From NCBI GenBank assembly GCA_009792885.1, contig WMCF01000121.1, forward strand, positions 1 through 64,000: a stretch of 64,000 nt of DNA. The letters are read 5' to 3'. Numbering within the stretch: position 1 is the first letter of the stretch; each line of letters opens with the position of its first letter. The stretch is from Eremophila alpestris peregrina (lineage: Eukaryota > Chordata > Aves > Passeriformes > Alaudidae). A program made the translations under genes and the position numbers. Under the pieces are notes generated by a model. It was given only the letters and a program-made list of their open reading frames with translations, was not told the origin of the DNA and did no database searches. Below are positions 25,501 through 32,408 of the stretch, one piece after another.

Positions 25501-28500
25501 AATTTAAGAACTGAGAGATAGCTACACCTATGATTTAAGTACTGCTTATTTCCTCTTTATTTCAAAAAAAAATCCACAAGTTAAAATCAACATATTTTAA
25601 AAGAACTTAGAGAAACTTGTTGAATTAATCAACATGCCTTTAATAGTTCAAAACCACAAAGAAATGCAAGAAGTAATCACCTTTCAGGTAAGATGGTAAG
25701 TCTTACAGCTTTAACATTTCTCCTACATTGCTGATCTAACTTGATTCCTAGTCACAAAGAGATGCCAGATAATTTTTTCTTTAAAGTGAATTTAATTGCA
25801 TTCATCAAAGCAAGGAAAGAAATAATTTTATTTAAATGTTGCTCAAGAGCAAGAACTGATATTCAGACTGCTTCTGGAAAAATAAAGTTCACTGTGCAGA
25901 GAGGAAGTTCTTGAACTTACAGATTTCAAAGAATCAATTTTCAATTACAGATAGCACTCTATTTTAGGACATTGACAGAGACTAAGTATGTTGTACCAAA
26001 TAAAGAGATGCACTATGCTGATATAGCAATTTTAATTATTTAGAGTAATTTCCAAAATAATCATAAACTTACCTTCAAGTTTACTTCCATATTGATATTT
26101 TCCACTACTGAAGTGTGGTAAGGAAAATACAAGTGAGCCCAGTCCTAGCATGAATGCTGAGAAAGCAAGCCATCTTGGTTTGTGCCCTCTCTCTCCAAAG
26201 TAAGATACAAACAGTGACAATACACAAAAAGCAACGTCATAGCTTGCAGAGATTAGGCCAGTGAGGGAACTGTTCAATTCATAACGCTTCTCAATTGTTG
26301 AAATACTGATGTTAACCAGGCCATTTACCACAATACCTACAAAAATAAAAAAGGAATAGTCAAAGATACCTTAATTCAATAGAGTAGCAGAGGTAAACTT
26401 ACCCTTGTGTGATAGAAAGGTTAGCATGAATATATACTTATACAAGGCTCCTTTCTTAGGTATTTATTAGCTGTGAAATACAGAGTAGATCAATACAGTG
26501 CCAACTTAGCCAGCCAAATTGCACAGGACCTGTGTATTTGTCTGAAGCACAGATTTCAAACAGAAGGCATTATGGTGTCATAAGGTACTTTAAAAATTAA
26601 AGGTAATAGAGTCAAGGTTAAAACTTTCATTAGAATACACACTATGACTGAAGCAACTTCAGGACATAATTTTCTGATTATTGCAAACGACCAACTCCCT
26701 GCCACCACAAAGGGAAGATAAAACATGCAGCCCCTATAATATAAAAAATTGTATTTAAAAGCTGTTTTAAAATGCTTTGCAACTGTTTCAGAGTAACTGA
26801 GGTGATTTACTTCAACTGAGCAAAAAAAGGTTTGCCCCTCGAATCTGTAACTTCCCTGCAGCAAAAGCATCAAACAAGATGGAAAAAAGTCATTGCACAA
26901 ACTGCCCAACTGGAGCACAGATGAACTGCAAAATAATTAACTAAAAGTAGAACTAAGCTAAAATTGCCAGTGCATGCTTAGACACTCTGTCTATTTTTGC
27001 AAAAGCATTATCTGTAGACCAGCTTGAATCTTCTAGCCTGCTTCACATTCTGTCTCTGTAAAAAAGACAAGAAGTTTGGTTTTAGCAGTCTCAAAATAAG
27101 ATTCAGTTACAAGATAAATACCTGTAACTATAACACTGTCATATAATTTTATCATAGTCTACTTAAATTGTGCCTATAATAAAATAAATACCCGAAAAAT
27201 AAAGCTGTGAAGTCCTAGAGTCAGAGGTAGAAATATGTTTGAGTTCTGTAACCTTACAGATGAGGATCTCCCCTGACACAGGCCCTCTTACTCTAAAATG
27301 AAAACATGATTTTCTACTGTCATCCTAAGAAGAGAACACAAGACGAGTGACAGAAATGTGTTTAAGTTAGTTTTCAACAAGTATTGCACCACCCATAAGT
27401 ACAACTACATGAGCCAAATATCAACATCTTCTTAGAGCACTTTAATGTAATAAAAAAATGACTCCAAATAAACCAGCTACTGCCAAACTTCAGCTTTCTA
27501 CATGGAAGCATCTCTTGGCACAATATTAGTTCCCATACCCTACTTTGGCCTCTTTATTAAAGCTGACAGTTTCACCTGTCAGTTTAGATATCGCACTTAA
27601 ATTCATATGGGATTGATACCAGTACTCAGGGGTCCTTCTAGTTACACATTCAGCAATTTTATTTTCTTCTTAAGAAGCATTAACCAATTAACCAAAGAAC
27701 AAATACTAGCATGAAGGAATGAGCAAGTTTTTCCCATCTGCCAGAACTTCAAATATTTTTAATAAGGCTTTAAAGCACTTGTATGAAGGTGTGTTACACA
27801 GCAAGTAGATTACAGAGCTAGAAGGCACTGTCTTTCGCCTGTAGTTTTACATCCTAAAAGCCATAAAACCCTCCAGTTAATTATACTGGATATATAGACT
27901 TCATCTGTAAAAATACTGATGTGATGAATGGCAGCATAACTTCTACAATTACATCATCTAGTGATTAACCACAAACATCTCTTCAAGAAAGACAGAATCT
28001 GGTGTATACTAACTTGATCTAAAAAATGAATTCTGTAAGGGCATCACAACACTTAAAATTGTACCATAGAAATTAGTTTTTTTAACTATTCTCAACCAAA
28101 ACCTTGTTGTCCTGCCACATATGTTAAAGATTTAGGTACAGTATGTACTGACACATAAAATCCAGATTAATTATAAACCAACTTGATTTGATATCACAAA
28201 ACACAAGAGTATTTTTTTCTTCATCCATTCAACAAAAACATATGTTTTGCAGTTGTTATGAGAATGGTGGCTTTAACAACAGGCACATAAAAATAACAAT
28301 TAAAAAGGCCTTGGTAAAAGTACCAGGTCTAATTGCCCTATGAAGCATTAGTGATATTCAAAGATTTTAGGAGGATTAGACTGGGCCAGTCTCAAACTGT
28401 GGTTCTCTTGTTTTATTTACTAGGAATTAGTAATGACATGAGAAATAAATAGTCCTTCTTGTTCTCAAAATAGAGAGCCAACCCCTAGCTTGTTTGCCAC

Positions 28501-31500
28501 TATAGCTATGAACTGCAGCATATCCAGTTATTATATTACCAGTTGCAATCATATATTTAGGTAACTCTAAGTGCCATACAGAAAGCAGTTATTAGTCATG
28601 TAAAAACATTCTAGGCAAAGAAGTGTTTTGTATTCTGGAAATACAGGTTTCATATGTACTAGAAACAGAAAAGGCAAGAAATTACAGTTAAGTTCCACTT
28701 GAAATCTTCTGAGAAGCCGCAATAGAGCATATCAGGTGCCAATGAAAACAATCTATTTTCAAGAGCAGCTAGAAAATATTCTGACAAATACATGTTTTCA
28801 GTTAGATACACAACATATCAGGCCACTGTAGATAGTCATCCACTATGTTCATTCACTTAAAAAGTCTAGTATAATAACTTACATTCATTAAAAGTGTGTT
28901 ACGGATTACTTCATTATCTTCAACGCATTAAGAAATAATCTTTTCTAGAGGTGCATTAGGCAATTTTAATAGATACATCTTGTGTCCCTCTGCAATGGCT
29001 TCTGTAATTTGGAGGGAAAATCAAATTATTAGACCTGTCTTGGGGTGACTTTATGATGCTTGCAGCCCCAACTGTCTGTTCTGTTTATTGTTGGATATCA
29101 AGTTCCGAACTTTAGGACTGGTTTAGAGAGCCAAGAGAGAAAAAGAAGTGCAGAGTTTGTTTTCAGAAACTGCACTCCTCCTCCACATTCCCTCTCCCAA
29201 GAATGTGCTGTCTGTAGCACGGGCAGTGAGAGAGCTCTCCTTTGCTTTTAGTTAGTTTTTGGCTAGCTGAGGCAGAGAAGTTCCCCAGAATGGGGAACTT
29301 TTTTCTTGGAATTGTTCAAACCTGCTCTAGACTGAAAACCCAGAAAAACACTGGGAGCTCACACCTGTGGCCCACTGTGGTCCAGCACAGGAGGGACTGA
29401 TAAGTGATTGAGTGAGCTGAGCTACACCTCACAGAAAGGACTTCCTGAATTTGCTGTCGCTTCAGAACAGCAAGAGGTTTTATTGTTTAGTATTATTCAT
29501 GTTTTTATGCTTGCAAATACTTTGCTTGTTAAATAAACAGGGTTTTTTTCACTTTTCTCCAAGGAAATCTTTTCCTGAACCAGTTGGGGGAGAAGCCACT
29601 AGAATTTGCTTTGCTAGAGGGATCCCATTCGGAGGTTTCCTCACAAATTGGCCCTAAAGCAGGATAGACCCAAACCAGAGTACAGAATTAGGTCACATAA
29701 CTTCAAAATCAAAGTTGTGTTTTGTGTGCTATTATCCAAATTCTGAAGCTGCAAGACCTGAATATTTTCACAACACTTCAGACACAACTGATTTTCTTGC
29801 TGATGACCCTTGTTTTTCCCACATCTCAAAAAGAATTGGAGCTTGTCTTCAGCACCCAGTTTCCTTTATGTTCTAAGGAAAGGAAAGGTTCTTGTCAGAA
29901 AATCCAGGTAACACATCAAGAATGTCACAAGAGCTGTAATAGCCATGCCTACACACCAGCTTCCAAAACAAATATCACAAGTTTCCTTCCTTTAAGGCCC
30001 TAAACCTGAACTAGTTTCGGTAGGTGCCTGGCATACATATACAGTGAGATAACAGAAGCAATAGCTGGATGGATGGCACAAGCAACACCCATAACCTCCT
30101 CAGGGGAGGGAGATCCTTATGATACAAGTTGTTTTTAGGATTGGGAACCTATCCAGACTACAACCAAGATTTTAAAGTATGCTGAGTTTGTTATTCAGCT
30201 CAGCAGTCAGATCAGAACAGGACTGATTTGAAGAAATTTAGACATGTAAGAAATATTCAAGACACTTTGTTTAGTTTAACAATCTTTTCGGTGTCATATT
30301 CAGGGCATTTTGAATTGTCTATCCATGTTCTTATGCCACTCAAAAATGTATATGTGTATTCTAAAATTCTTCTACTACTCAGCTGTTGAAACCTGTGATG
30401 TAAGAAGTTCTTCCACAGACACAGCCCCCTTTTTATTTATAGGGAAAACAAATTCTGCAGGACAACTGCAACAGCAATCATCCTCTGATCCTATCAGCTG
30501 TAGCATGAGCTTTTAAATTCAAGCATGAAACAACAGGATTATGCCAACACTTTCTAATATACTTTCTTTCTAGCACTCAACCTATATGCTAGGTCAAGAT
30601 CAGAATGTGAAGGGGCTAAAATCAGAAAAATGTTTACAGAAACACATACTAAGACACCAATTCATGCAAGGACTCTCCAAGCATCACAAGTAGCATTAAA
30701 ATCCTTCTAGGTTTTAAGCAGAGCCTCTAATTCTCTTCTTCTCATAACATTCCAGTTGTCTTAGTGTGGTTCAAGGTGGAATGGAGCCATCCAAACCCTG
30801 CATTTCCTTGGAGTAGGCTGCTCTCTGCTCCAACATCAAATATCCAACATTCCCCTCCACTTTTTTATAGAAATCCCTTTATGAGTAACAACAAGGATCT
30901 TTAAAGCAAATTGTTCAGGAAACACCCTTTTCTTTTCTAGCTAGTCAAAAAAAGTTGAAAGGTTATGAATACTGACCCAATCAGTCATTTTGGCAGATAA
31001 GTATCCAAGTTTCACAGACCTCAATTTTTTATATTTTTACGGTAATTATTGTCTTTCCCTCAGTCAAAAATTCTACTTTTTAAGTCCAAGGGCAGCTAAG
31101 GCCCTAACAATCATTACAGAAAACCAACAATATGGACAAAAATCTCTGAAGCCAAACAACAGGGCATTTAGGCCAAGCTAAACTTCAGGTTATCAGTTAA
31201 GTTTTAGAAGGATGGCTGTACTTGGATTCACAGAACAAAATTACATGTTTTTGCTGTTTTCAAAATTACTCTATGTGCCCGCCAACTAGGCCAGGATAGT
31301 GTTTCAATTAGCAAGAAGGTACCGTGGGGTACTACAACTTTATACTTATATTGGTGTTTTAATCCCTGGCTTTTAAGTCTCTGCCTGTGTGTGCGGATGA
31401 AGCATTATTTCCCTGTGTTCAGTGGGGACGCAGCATTGGCAAGTGCATGAAGCTAAGAGCCGGTAGGACTGTGCACTCAGCAGTGGCCAATAAAGTACAC

Positions 31501-32000
31501 GGGAGAATAAGAAAGGAGAAAGAGACAGAAGTACAAAGAGTAATACCACGCAACTTCCCCATCTCGGGCACAAGTGTACTTCTTTCTTCCCCCGAGCCAA
31601 ACCATCCCCGTCACGGGTCAGTAACGGCGGCGGAGGAGCCCTGTCCCTCCTTACCCACCACCCAAACCCTTCACCGCTCCTTCCCCGCCCTCCCCAGCCC
31701 AGGTTCCCGCCCCGTTTCAGGAACAGCGCGCGCCCTGGGCGGCTGGGACGGGTTACCTTGGAAGATGGCCAGGAGGCTGTAGACAGCCAAGTACCCCTTG
31801 GGATTGTTAAAGAGCTGCAGAACTCGGGGGTTGCAGGAGCCCCACCCGCAGGGCCCCTCTTCGAGGCTAGAGTTGGGCCTGGCGGGGGCAGCCGCGGCAC
31901 CGGCACCTGCCCGTGCCCCGGCGGGGTCTGCGCAGCACGGCCGGCCCGGGACGGAGCTGGGAGGCTCGAACGCCGGGTTCTCGATGCCGCCGCCCTTCAT
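4395..32000 (-). CDS. SLCO4C1: SLCO4C1, organic anion transporter OATP4C1 (13 coding exons, whole gene span)
   Basis: Multi-exon gene; this span includes introns, and the exons are listed separately. The joined coding sequence is 2049 nt, 682 residues plus TAA. It matches mammalian OATP4C1 throughout and better than other OATPs. Examples are VNGLVNISIS, FGERGHKPRWLAF, GYAM-LGPAIGYVLGGQLL, the superfamily signature DDPRWLGAWWIGFL (residues 273-286), GFATFLPKFIENQFG, CGNEPFAGVSE, VQYFSPCFAGC and YKPPP near the C terminus. The architecture is the 12-membrane-segment OATP fold with a large cysteine-rich (Kazal-like) extracellular loop between segments 9 and 10 (about residues 446-544) and N-glycosylation sequons at 181, 189, 459, 466 and 515. 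In mammals the protein is a sodium-independent basolateral transporter, best known from kidney proximal tubule, that handles cardiac glycosides, thyroid hormones and other organic anions; substrates in this species are inferred. It is about 40 residues shorter than human, mainly in the N-terminal tail and partly in the C-terminal tail. The start at 32000 aligns with the human start (MKxxxGIEN-like) and has a purine at -3. Confidence 0.96.
4520..6086 (-). other. SLCO4C1 intron 12
   Basis: GT-AG intron (GTAAGT...CAG). It holds a CR1 fragment at 5341-5775 and overlapping AT-rich hairpins at 4651-4687. No other recognisable content. Confidence 0.85.
5341..5775 (-). mobile_element. CR1 LINE 3'-end fragment
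   Basis: On the plus strand it starts CACAGAATGGTTTGAGCTGG and runs through blocks typical of reversed CR1: CCACTAGACCAG, CTTGAACACTTCCAGGCATG, CTTTCCTGTAGATCCCCCTT and ATAGGAGAGGTACTCCATCC. The element is 5'-truncated, minus-oriented (same strand as the host gene) and moderately diverged. Confidence 0.88.
6087..6224 (-). CDS. SLCO4C1: SLCO4C1 exon 12
   Basis: 138 bp, between TTTTTTAG and A|GTAAGT. It encodes G596 to S642 (both codons split). It contains GTIPGPILFGVAIDSSC, part of membrane segment 11, and the conserved loop LWDINECETKGACWVYDN with its paired cysteines, very close to mammalian OATP4C1 (LWDINDC-IKGACWIYDN). Confidence 0.95.
6225..7982 (-). other. SLCO4C1 intron 11
   Basis: GT-AG intron (GTATGA...TTTTTTAG). 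AT-rich; I see no recognisable repeat, RNA gene or exon in it. Confidence 0.8.
7983..8047 (-). CDS. SLCO4C1: SLCO4C1 exon 11
   Basis: 65 bp, the shortest coding exon. It encodes R574 (split) to G596 (split): CVPDKQRSFALGVQSVFLRLL. The QRS-ALG-Q---LRLLG pattern is highly conserved in OATPs and leads into membrane segment 11. Acceptor TTGTTTACAG, donor G|GTATGA. Confidence 0.95.
8048..10046 (-). other. SLCO4C1 intron 10
   Basis: GT-AG intron (GTATGT...TTTACAG). AT-rich with short A-runs near 9460-9490; nothing else recognised. Confidence 0.8.
10047..10234 (-). CDS. SLCO4C1: SLCO4C1 exon 10
   Basis: 188 bp encoding T512 to R574 (split). It starts with the last part of the cysteine-rich loop (YHNCSCIGKTKRENGSE, then GKCPTQC with C540 and C544), followed by a hydrophobic membrane segment rich in Phe (LPLFLAFFFFAVVFTFMA) and the TPTTVAIL motif, matching GTPITVSIL in human. 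The sequon NCS at 515 is conserved. A long open frame in a different phase (10018-10212) is a shadow of this exon. Confidence 0.95.
10235..11758 (-). other. SLCO4C1 intron 9
   Basis: GT-AG intron (GTACTT...TTTGTAG). Around 11400-11600 the plus strand has a less AT-rich patch with CCAAT-like and TATAAAAA-like words (see the separate entry). Otherwise nothing recognised. Confidence 0.8.
11400..11600 (+). other. promoter-like or LTR-remnant patch in intron 9
   Basis: The plus strand has CCCAATAGAGCG directly before TATAAAAAGCC (TATA word at 11471), followed by higher-GC sequence. This layout is seen in LTR promoters. I cannot show LTR ends or a family match, so it may be chance. Confidence 0.2.
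11759..11912 (-). CDS. SLCO4C1: SLCO4C1 exon 9 (cysteine-rich loop)
   Basis: 154 bp encoding G460 (split) to K511. It contains LTAPCNANCRC, YYPVCGSDEVQYFSPCFAGC and a variable end (ASYISNNMKK). This is the Kazal-like extracellular loop between membrane segments 9 and 10, with cysteines at 471, 475, 477, 486, 497 and 501 as in mammalian OATP4C1. Sequons lie at N459 and N466. Acceptor GCTTTTCAG, donor AAG|GTACTT. The last ten residues differ most from human and are less certain as functional sequence, though the phase joins exon 10 correctly. Confidence 0.94.
11913..14937 (-). other. SLCO4C1 intron 8
   Basis: GT-AG intron (GTAAAT...TTTTCAG). It contains one copy of a 77-bp repeated element (12994-13070) and an A14 run at 12234-12247. 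No exon or RNA gene recognised. Confidence 0.8.
12994..13070. repeat. 77-bp intronic repeat, copy 1
   Basis: Begins CACAGTATGGAAATATTAAA and ends GATCTGGTTGC. It differs from the copy at 16232-16308 at five positions, about 93% identity, with no similarity in the flanks. Its nature (short interspersed element, conserved regulatory word or duplication) is unknown. Confidence 0.85.
14938..15133 (-). CDS. SLCO4C1: SLCO4C1 exon 8
   Basis: 196 bp encoding G395 (split) to G460 (split). It includes LVLIPAAALGQIISGILVSK (membrane segment 8 region), a second hydrophobic stretch (SVALILNTVFLFAKC) and the start of the extracellular loop, CGNEPFAGVSETYNG, nearly identical to human. Acceptor TTCCTCTAG, donor GG|GTAAAT. 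Confidence 0.95.
15802..15822. repeat. short perfect inverted repeat
   Basis: Arms GCCCAGGTC and GACCTGGGC are exact reverse complements separated by CCA. It is GC-rich within an AT-rich intron. No function is known. Confidence 0.8.
16232..16308. repeat. 77-bp intronic repeat, copy 2
   Basis: Partner of the copy at 12994-13070, in the same orientation, 3.2 kb away across exon 8. It begins CACAGCATGGAAATATTAAA. Confidence 0.85.
16972..17116 (-). CDS. SLCO4C1: SLCO4C1 exon 7
   Basis: 145 bp encoding I347 to G395 (split). It carries membrane segment 7 (NPVLMSLIIASASEALVA) followed by TGFATFLPKFIENQFG, one of the best conserved blocks between birds and mammals, and SSSFAATLAG. Acceptor TCCCCAAAG, donor G|GTAATA. 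Confidence 0.95.
17117..17404 (-). other. SLCO4C1 intron 6
   Basis: Short GT-AG intron (GTAAGA...CCAAAG) with nothing else recognised. Confidence 0.85.
17405..17520 (-). CDS. SLCO4C1: SLCO4C1 exon 6
   Basis: 116 bp encoding G308 (split) to M346. It is the cytoplasmic loop between membrane segments 6 and 7: TAKIQAEKISETHDDG, then a variable part, then IGRSFKDFPLALM, equivalent to human KSIKDFPAALKNLM. The middle is poorly conserved, as expected for this loop. Acceptor CATTTGTAG, donor ATG|GTAAGA. Confidence 0.92.
18034..18115 (-). mobile_element. short CR1 3'-end fragment
   Basis: The plus strand reads AGAATCATAGAATGGCTGG followed by GACCTTGAAGATCATCTA and a CCATGGGCA block, the reversed 3' end of CR1 including its tail motif. 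Only about 80 bp remain. Confidence 0.85.
18176..18257. repeat. A-rich low-complexity tract
   Basis: Long runs of A broken by C, T and G. It lies about 60 bp beyond the CR1 fragment. Confidence 0.85.
18392..18513 (-). CDS. SLCO4C1: SLCO4C1 exon 5 (OATP signature)
   Basis: 122 bp encoding S267 (split) to G308 (split). It contains the OATP superfamily signature DDPRWLGAWWIGFL at 273-286, membrane segment 6 (ACFFAIWLLIIPFSCF) and PRHLPG. Acceptor TACTTTTCCAG, donor G|GTAAAG. Its phase requires two bases from exon 4, which matters for choosing the exon 4 donor. Confidence 0.96.
18514..19403 (-). other. SLCO4C1 intron 4, GC-AG type
   Basis: Best read with donor AAAAAG|GCAAGA and acceptor TTTTCCAG. 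The GC donor keeps frame and gives residues that align with human without a gap. A GT donor 27 nt upstream (AAGGT|GTATAT) would also keep frame but drop nine residues. No repeats recognised inside. Confidence 0.75.
19404..19500 (-). CDS. SLCO4C1: SLCO4C1 exon 4
   Basis: 97 bp encoding G235 (split) to S267 (split). It encodes IGYAMSLLGPAIGYVLGGQL (membrane segment 5) then LKVYIDIQIPK. The human counterpart is GYAMSILGPAIGYVLGGQLL followed by TIYIDVAMGES. With the GC donor both proteins have the same length between GGQLL and DDPRW. The start is secure (acceptor TGTTCTAG); the end is inferred from phase and alignment. Confidence 0.85.
19501..22074 (-). other. SLCO4C1 intron 3
   Basis: GT-AG intron (GTAACT...GTTCTAG). 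It contains A/C-rich low-complexity sequence (about 20008-20072). No exon or mobile element recognised. Confidence 0.8.
22075..22269 (-). CDS. SLCO4C1: SLCO4C1 exon 3
   Basis: 195 bp encoding D170 (split) to G235 (split). It begins with a short extracellular loop (TCQTAETTFANATCSAS) bearing sequons N181 and N189, then membrane segment 4 (YLYVFIVGQLLLGVGGTPLF) and LGTAFIDDSVPKHMSSLYIG, a strongly conserved OATP block. Acceptor TTTTTCAG, donor G|GTAACT. Confidence 0.95.
   Translation of the reverse strand, partial: THVKLQKPPLLMPLAVPVQTLHFKSICMSLSSDSCCWELEELLYLLWGQLLLMIVSQNICLLFT
22270..26072 (-). other. SLCO4C1 intron 2
   Basis: GT-AG intron (GTAAGT...TTTTCAG). The notable part is a GC-rich patch at 23665-23810 with several CpGs and a CTCF-like motif. 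The rest is AT-rich with no element recognised. Confidence 0.8.
23726..23739 (+). promoter_or_regulatory. candidate CTCF-binding core motif
   Basis: CCAGCAGGGGGAGC matches the vertebrate CTCF core (CCASYAGRKGGCRS) at all but one position. It lies in an isolated CpG-containing GC-rich patch inside an AT-rich intron. Binding is not demonstrated. Confidence 0.4.
26073..26336 (-). CDS. SLCO4C1: SLCO4C1 exon 2
   Basis: 264 bp encoding G82 (split) to D170 (split). It carries the end of membrane segment 1 (IVVNGLVNISIS), the ISTIEKRYEL loop, segment 2 (LTGLISASYDVAFCVLSLFV), the highly conserved FGERGHKPRWLAF loop, segment 3 (AFMLGLGSLVFSLPHF) and GKYQYGSKLE. Acceptor TTTTTGTAG, donor G|GTAAGT. Identity to human OATP4C1 is very high here. 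Confidence 0.96.
26337..31756 (-). other. SLCO4C1 intron 1
   Basis: The longest intron, GT-AG (GTAACC...TTTGTAG). It contains a solo LTR at 29036-29664 on the opposite strand. The rest is AT-rich with no recognised exon, RNA or repeat. Confidence 0.8.
29036..29664 (+). mobile_element. solo endogenous-retrovirus LTR (family A, plus orientation)
   Basis: Starts TGTCTTGGGGTGACTTTATG and carries AATAAA in TTAAATAAACAGGG at about 29530. It ends near GGCCCTAAAGCA. It is clearly related, in inverse orientation, to 38026-38700. The 6-mer TAGACC occurs directly before the start (29030-29035) and at 29665-29670, a possible target-site duplication, which would put the end at 29664. No retroviral genes are present, so this is a recombined solo LTR. 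Confidence 0.75.
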
Positions 32001-32215
32001 GGCGCCCAGGGCCGTTGCCAACCGCGGCTGCGGGCGGCACCCGCGCCCAACGCCCCGCTAAATAGCCCCGGGGCGGCCCGGCCCCGCCGGGCAGGTGGCG
32101 GTGCTTCCGCCGCCCCTCCCGGGCCCGCCCCGCTCCGGCCCCGCGGCCGCCCCACAGGGACAGCCCCCCGCGCTGCTCCGCTGGCATCAAAAGCCCTCAG
32201 CGATTCACGTCGCTG
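31610..32215 (-). promoter_or_regulatory. CpG island and presumed SLCO4C1 promoter
   Basis: Abrupt GC- and CpG-rich block over SLCO4C1 exon 1 and about 215 bp upstream. On the minus strand it has a GC box (GGGGCGGGCC, 32131-32122) and a TATA-like word CTATTTAG (32065-32058), 58 bp before the ATG. The long open frames on both strands here are GC-driven shadows. Whether it also drives a divergent transcript is unknown. Confidence 0.75.
31757..32000 (-). CDS. SLCO4C1: SLCO4C1 exon 1 (start codon)
   Basis: 244 bp of coding sequence from ATG at 32000 (context GCGCCATGA, G at -3) to donor CAAG|GTAACC. It encodes residues 1-82: MKGGGIENPAFEPPSS, matching the human start MKSAKGIENLAF, then an Ala/Pro/Gly-rich cytoplasmic tail, then CGWGSCNPRVLQLFNNPKGY and the start of membrane segment 1. 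The tail is shorter and more GC-biased than in human. The frame is open upstream to a TTG at 32021, but the ATG is the homologous start. The non-coding 5' part of the exon extends upstream to an unknown start site. Confidence 0.93.
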
Positions 32216-32257
32216 TTCTTCGACAACATCTTTTCTGAGGGGGAAAAGAAAAAGGTT

Positions 32258-32311
32258 TATAATAATCATTAATAATAACTAATAATAACTAATAGTAATA
32301 ATATGTCATGT
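32258..32311. repeat. imperfect AAT trinucleotide repeat
   Basis: Repeated AATAATAACT-like units directly beyond the CpG island. Confidence 0.85.
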
Positions 32312-32344
32312 AACTGAGAAAAGTAATCAAGAATGTTTCTTTCG

Positions 32345-32408
32345 AGAAACAAACAAACCAACAACAACAAAAAAAAAAACCAACAAAAGAAAAACCAAAA
32401 AAAAAAGG
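32345..32408. repeat. A/C-rich low-complexity tract
   Basis: AAAC and AAC units and A runs. Confidence 0.85.

Noticed and set aside
26556..26918. 120-residue minus-strand frame between exon 2 and exon 1 as an extra exon
   Set aside because: It does not match any OATP segment. Exons 1 and 2 already join in phase with no missing residues.
32001..32021. Upstream in-frame start adding seven residues to SLCO4C1
   Set aside because: The codon at 32021 is TTG, not ATG. The ATG at 32000 aligns with the mammalian start.
31373..32282. Long open frames on both strands over the CpG island (up to 177 residues)
   Set aside because: GC-rich sequence has few stops. Only the SLCO4C1 exon 1 frame matches a known protein and joins to exon 2 in phase.
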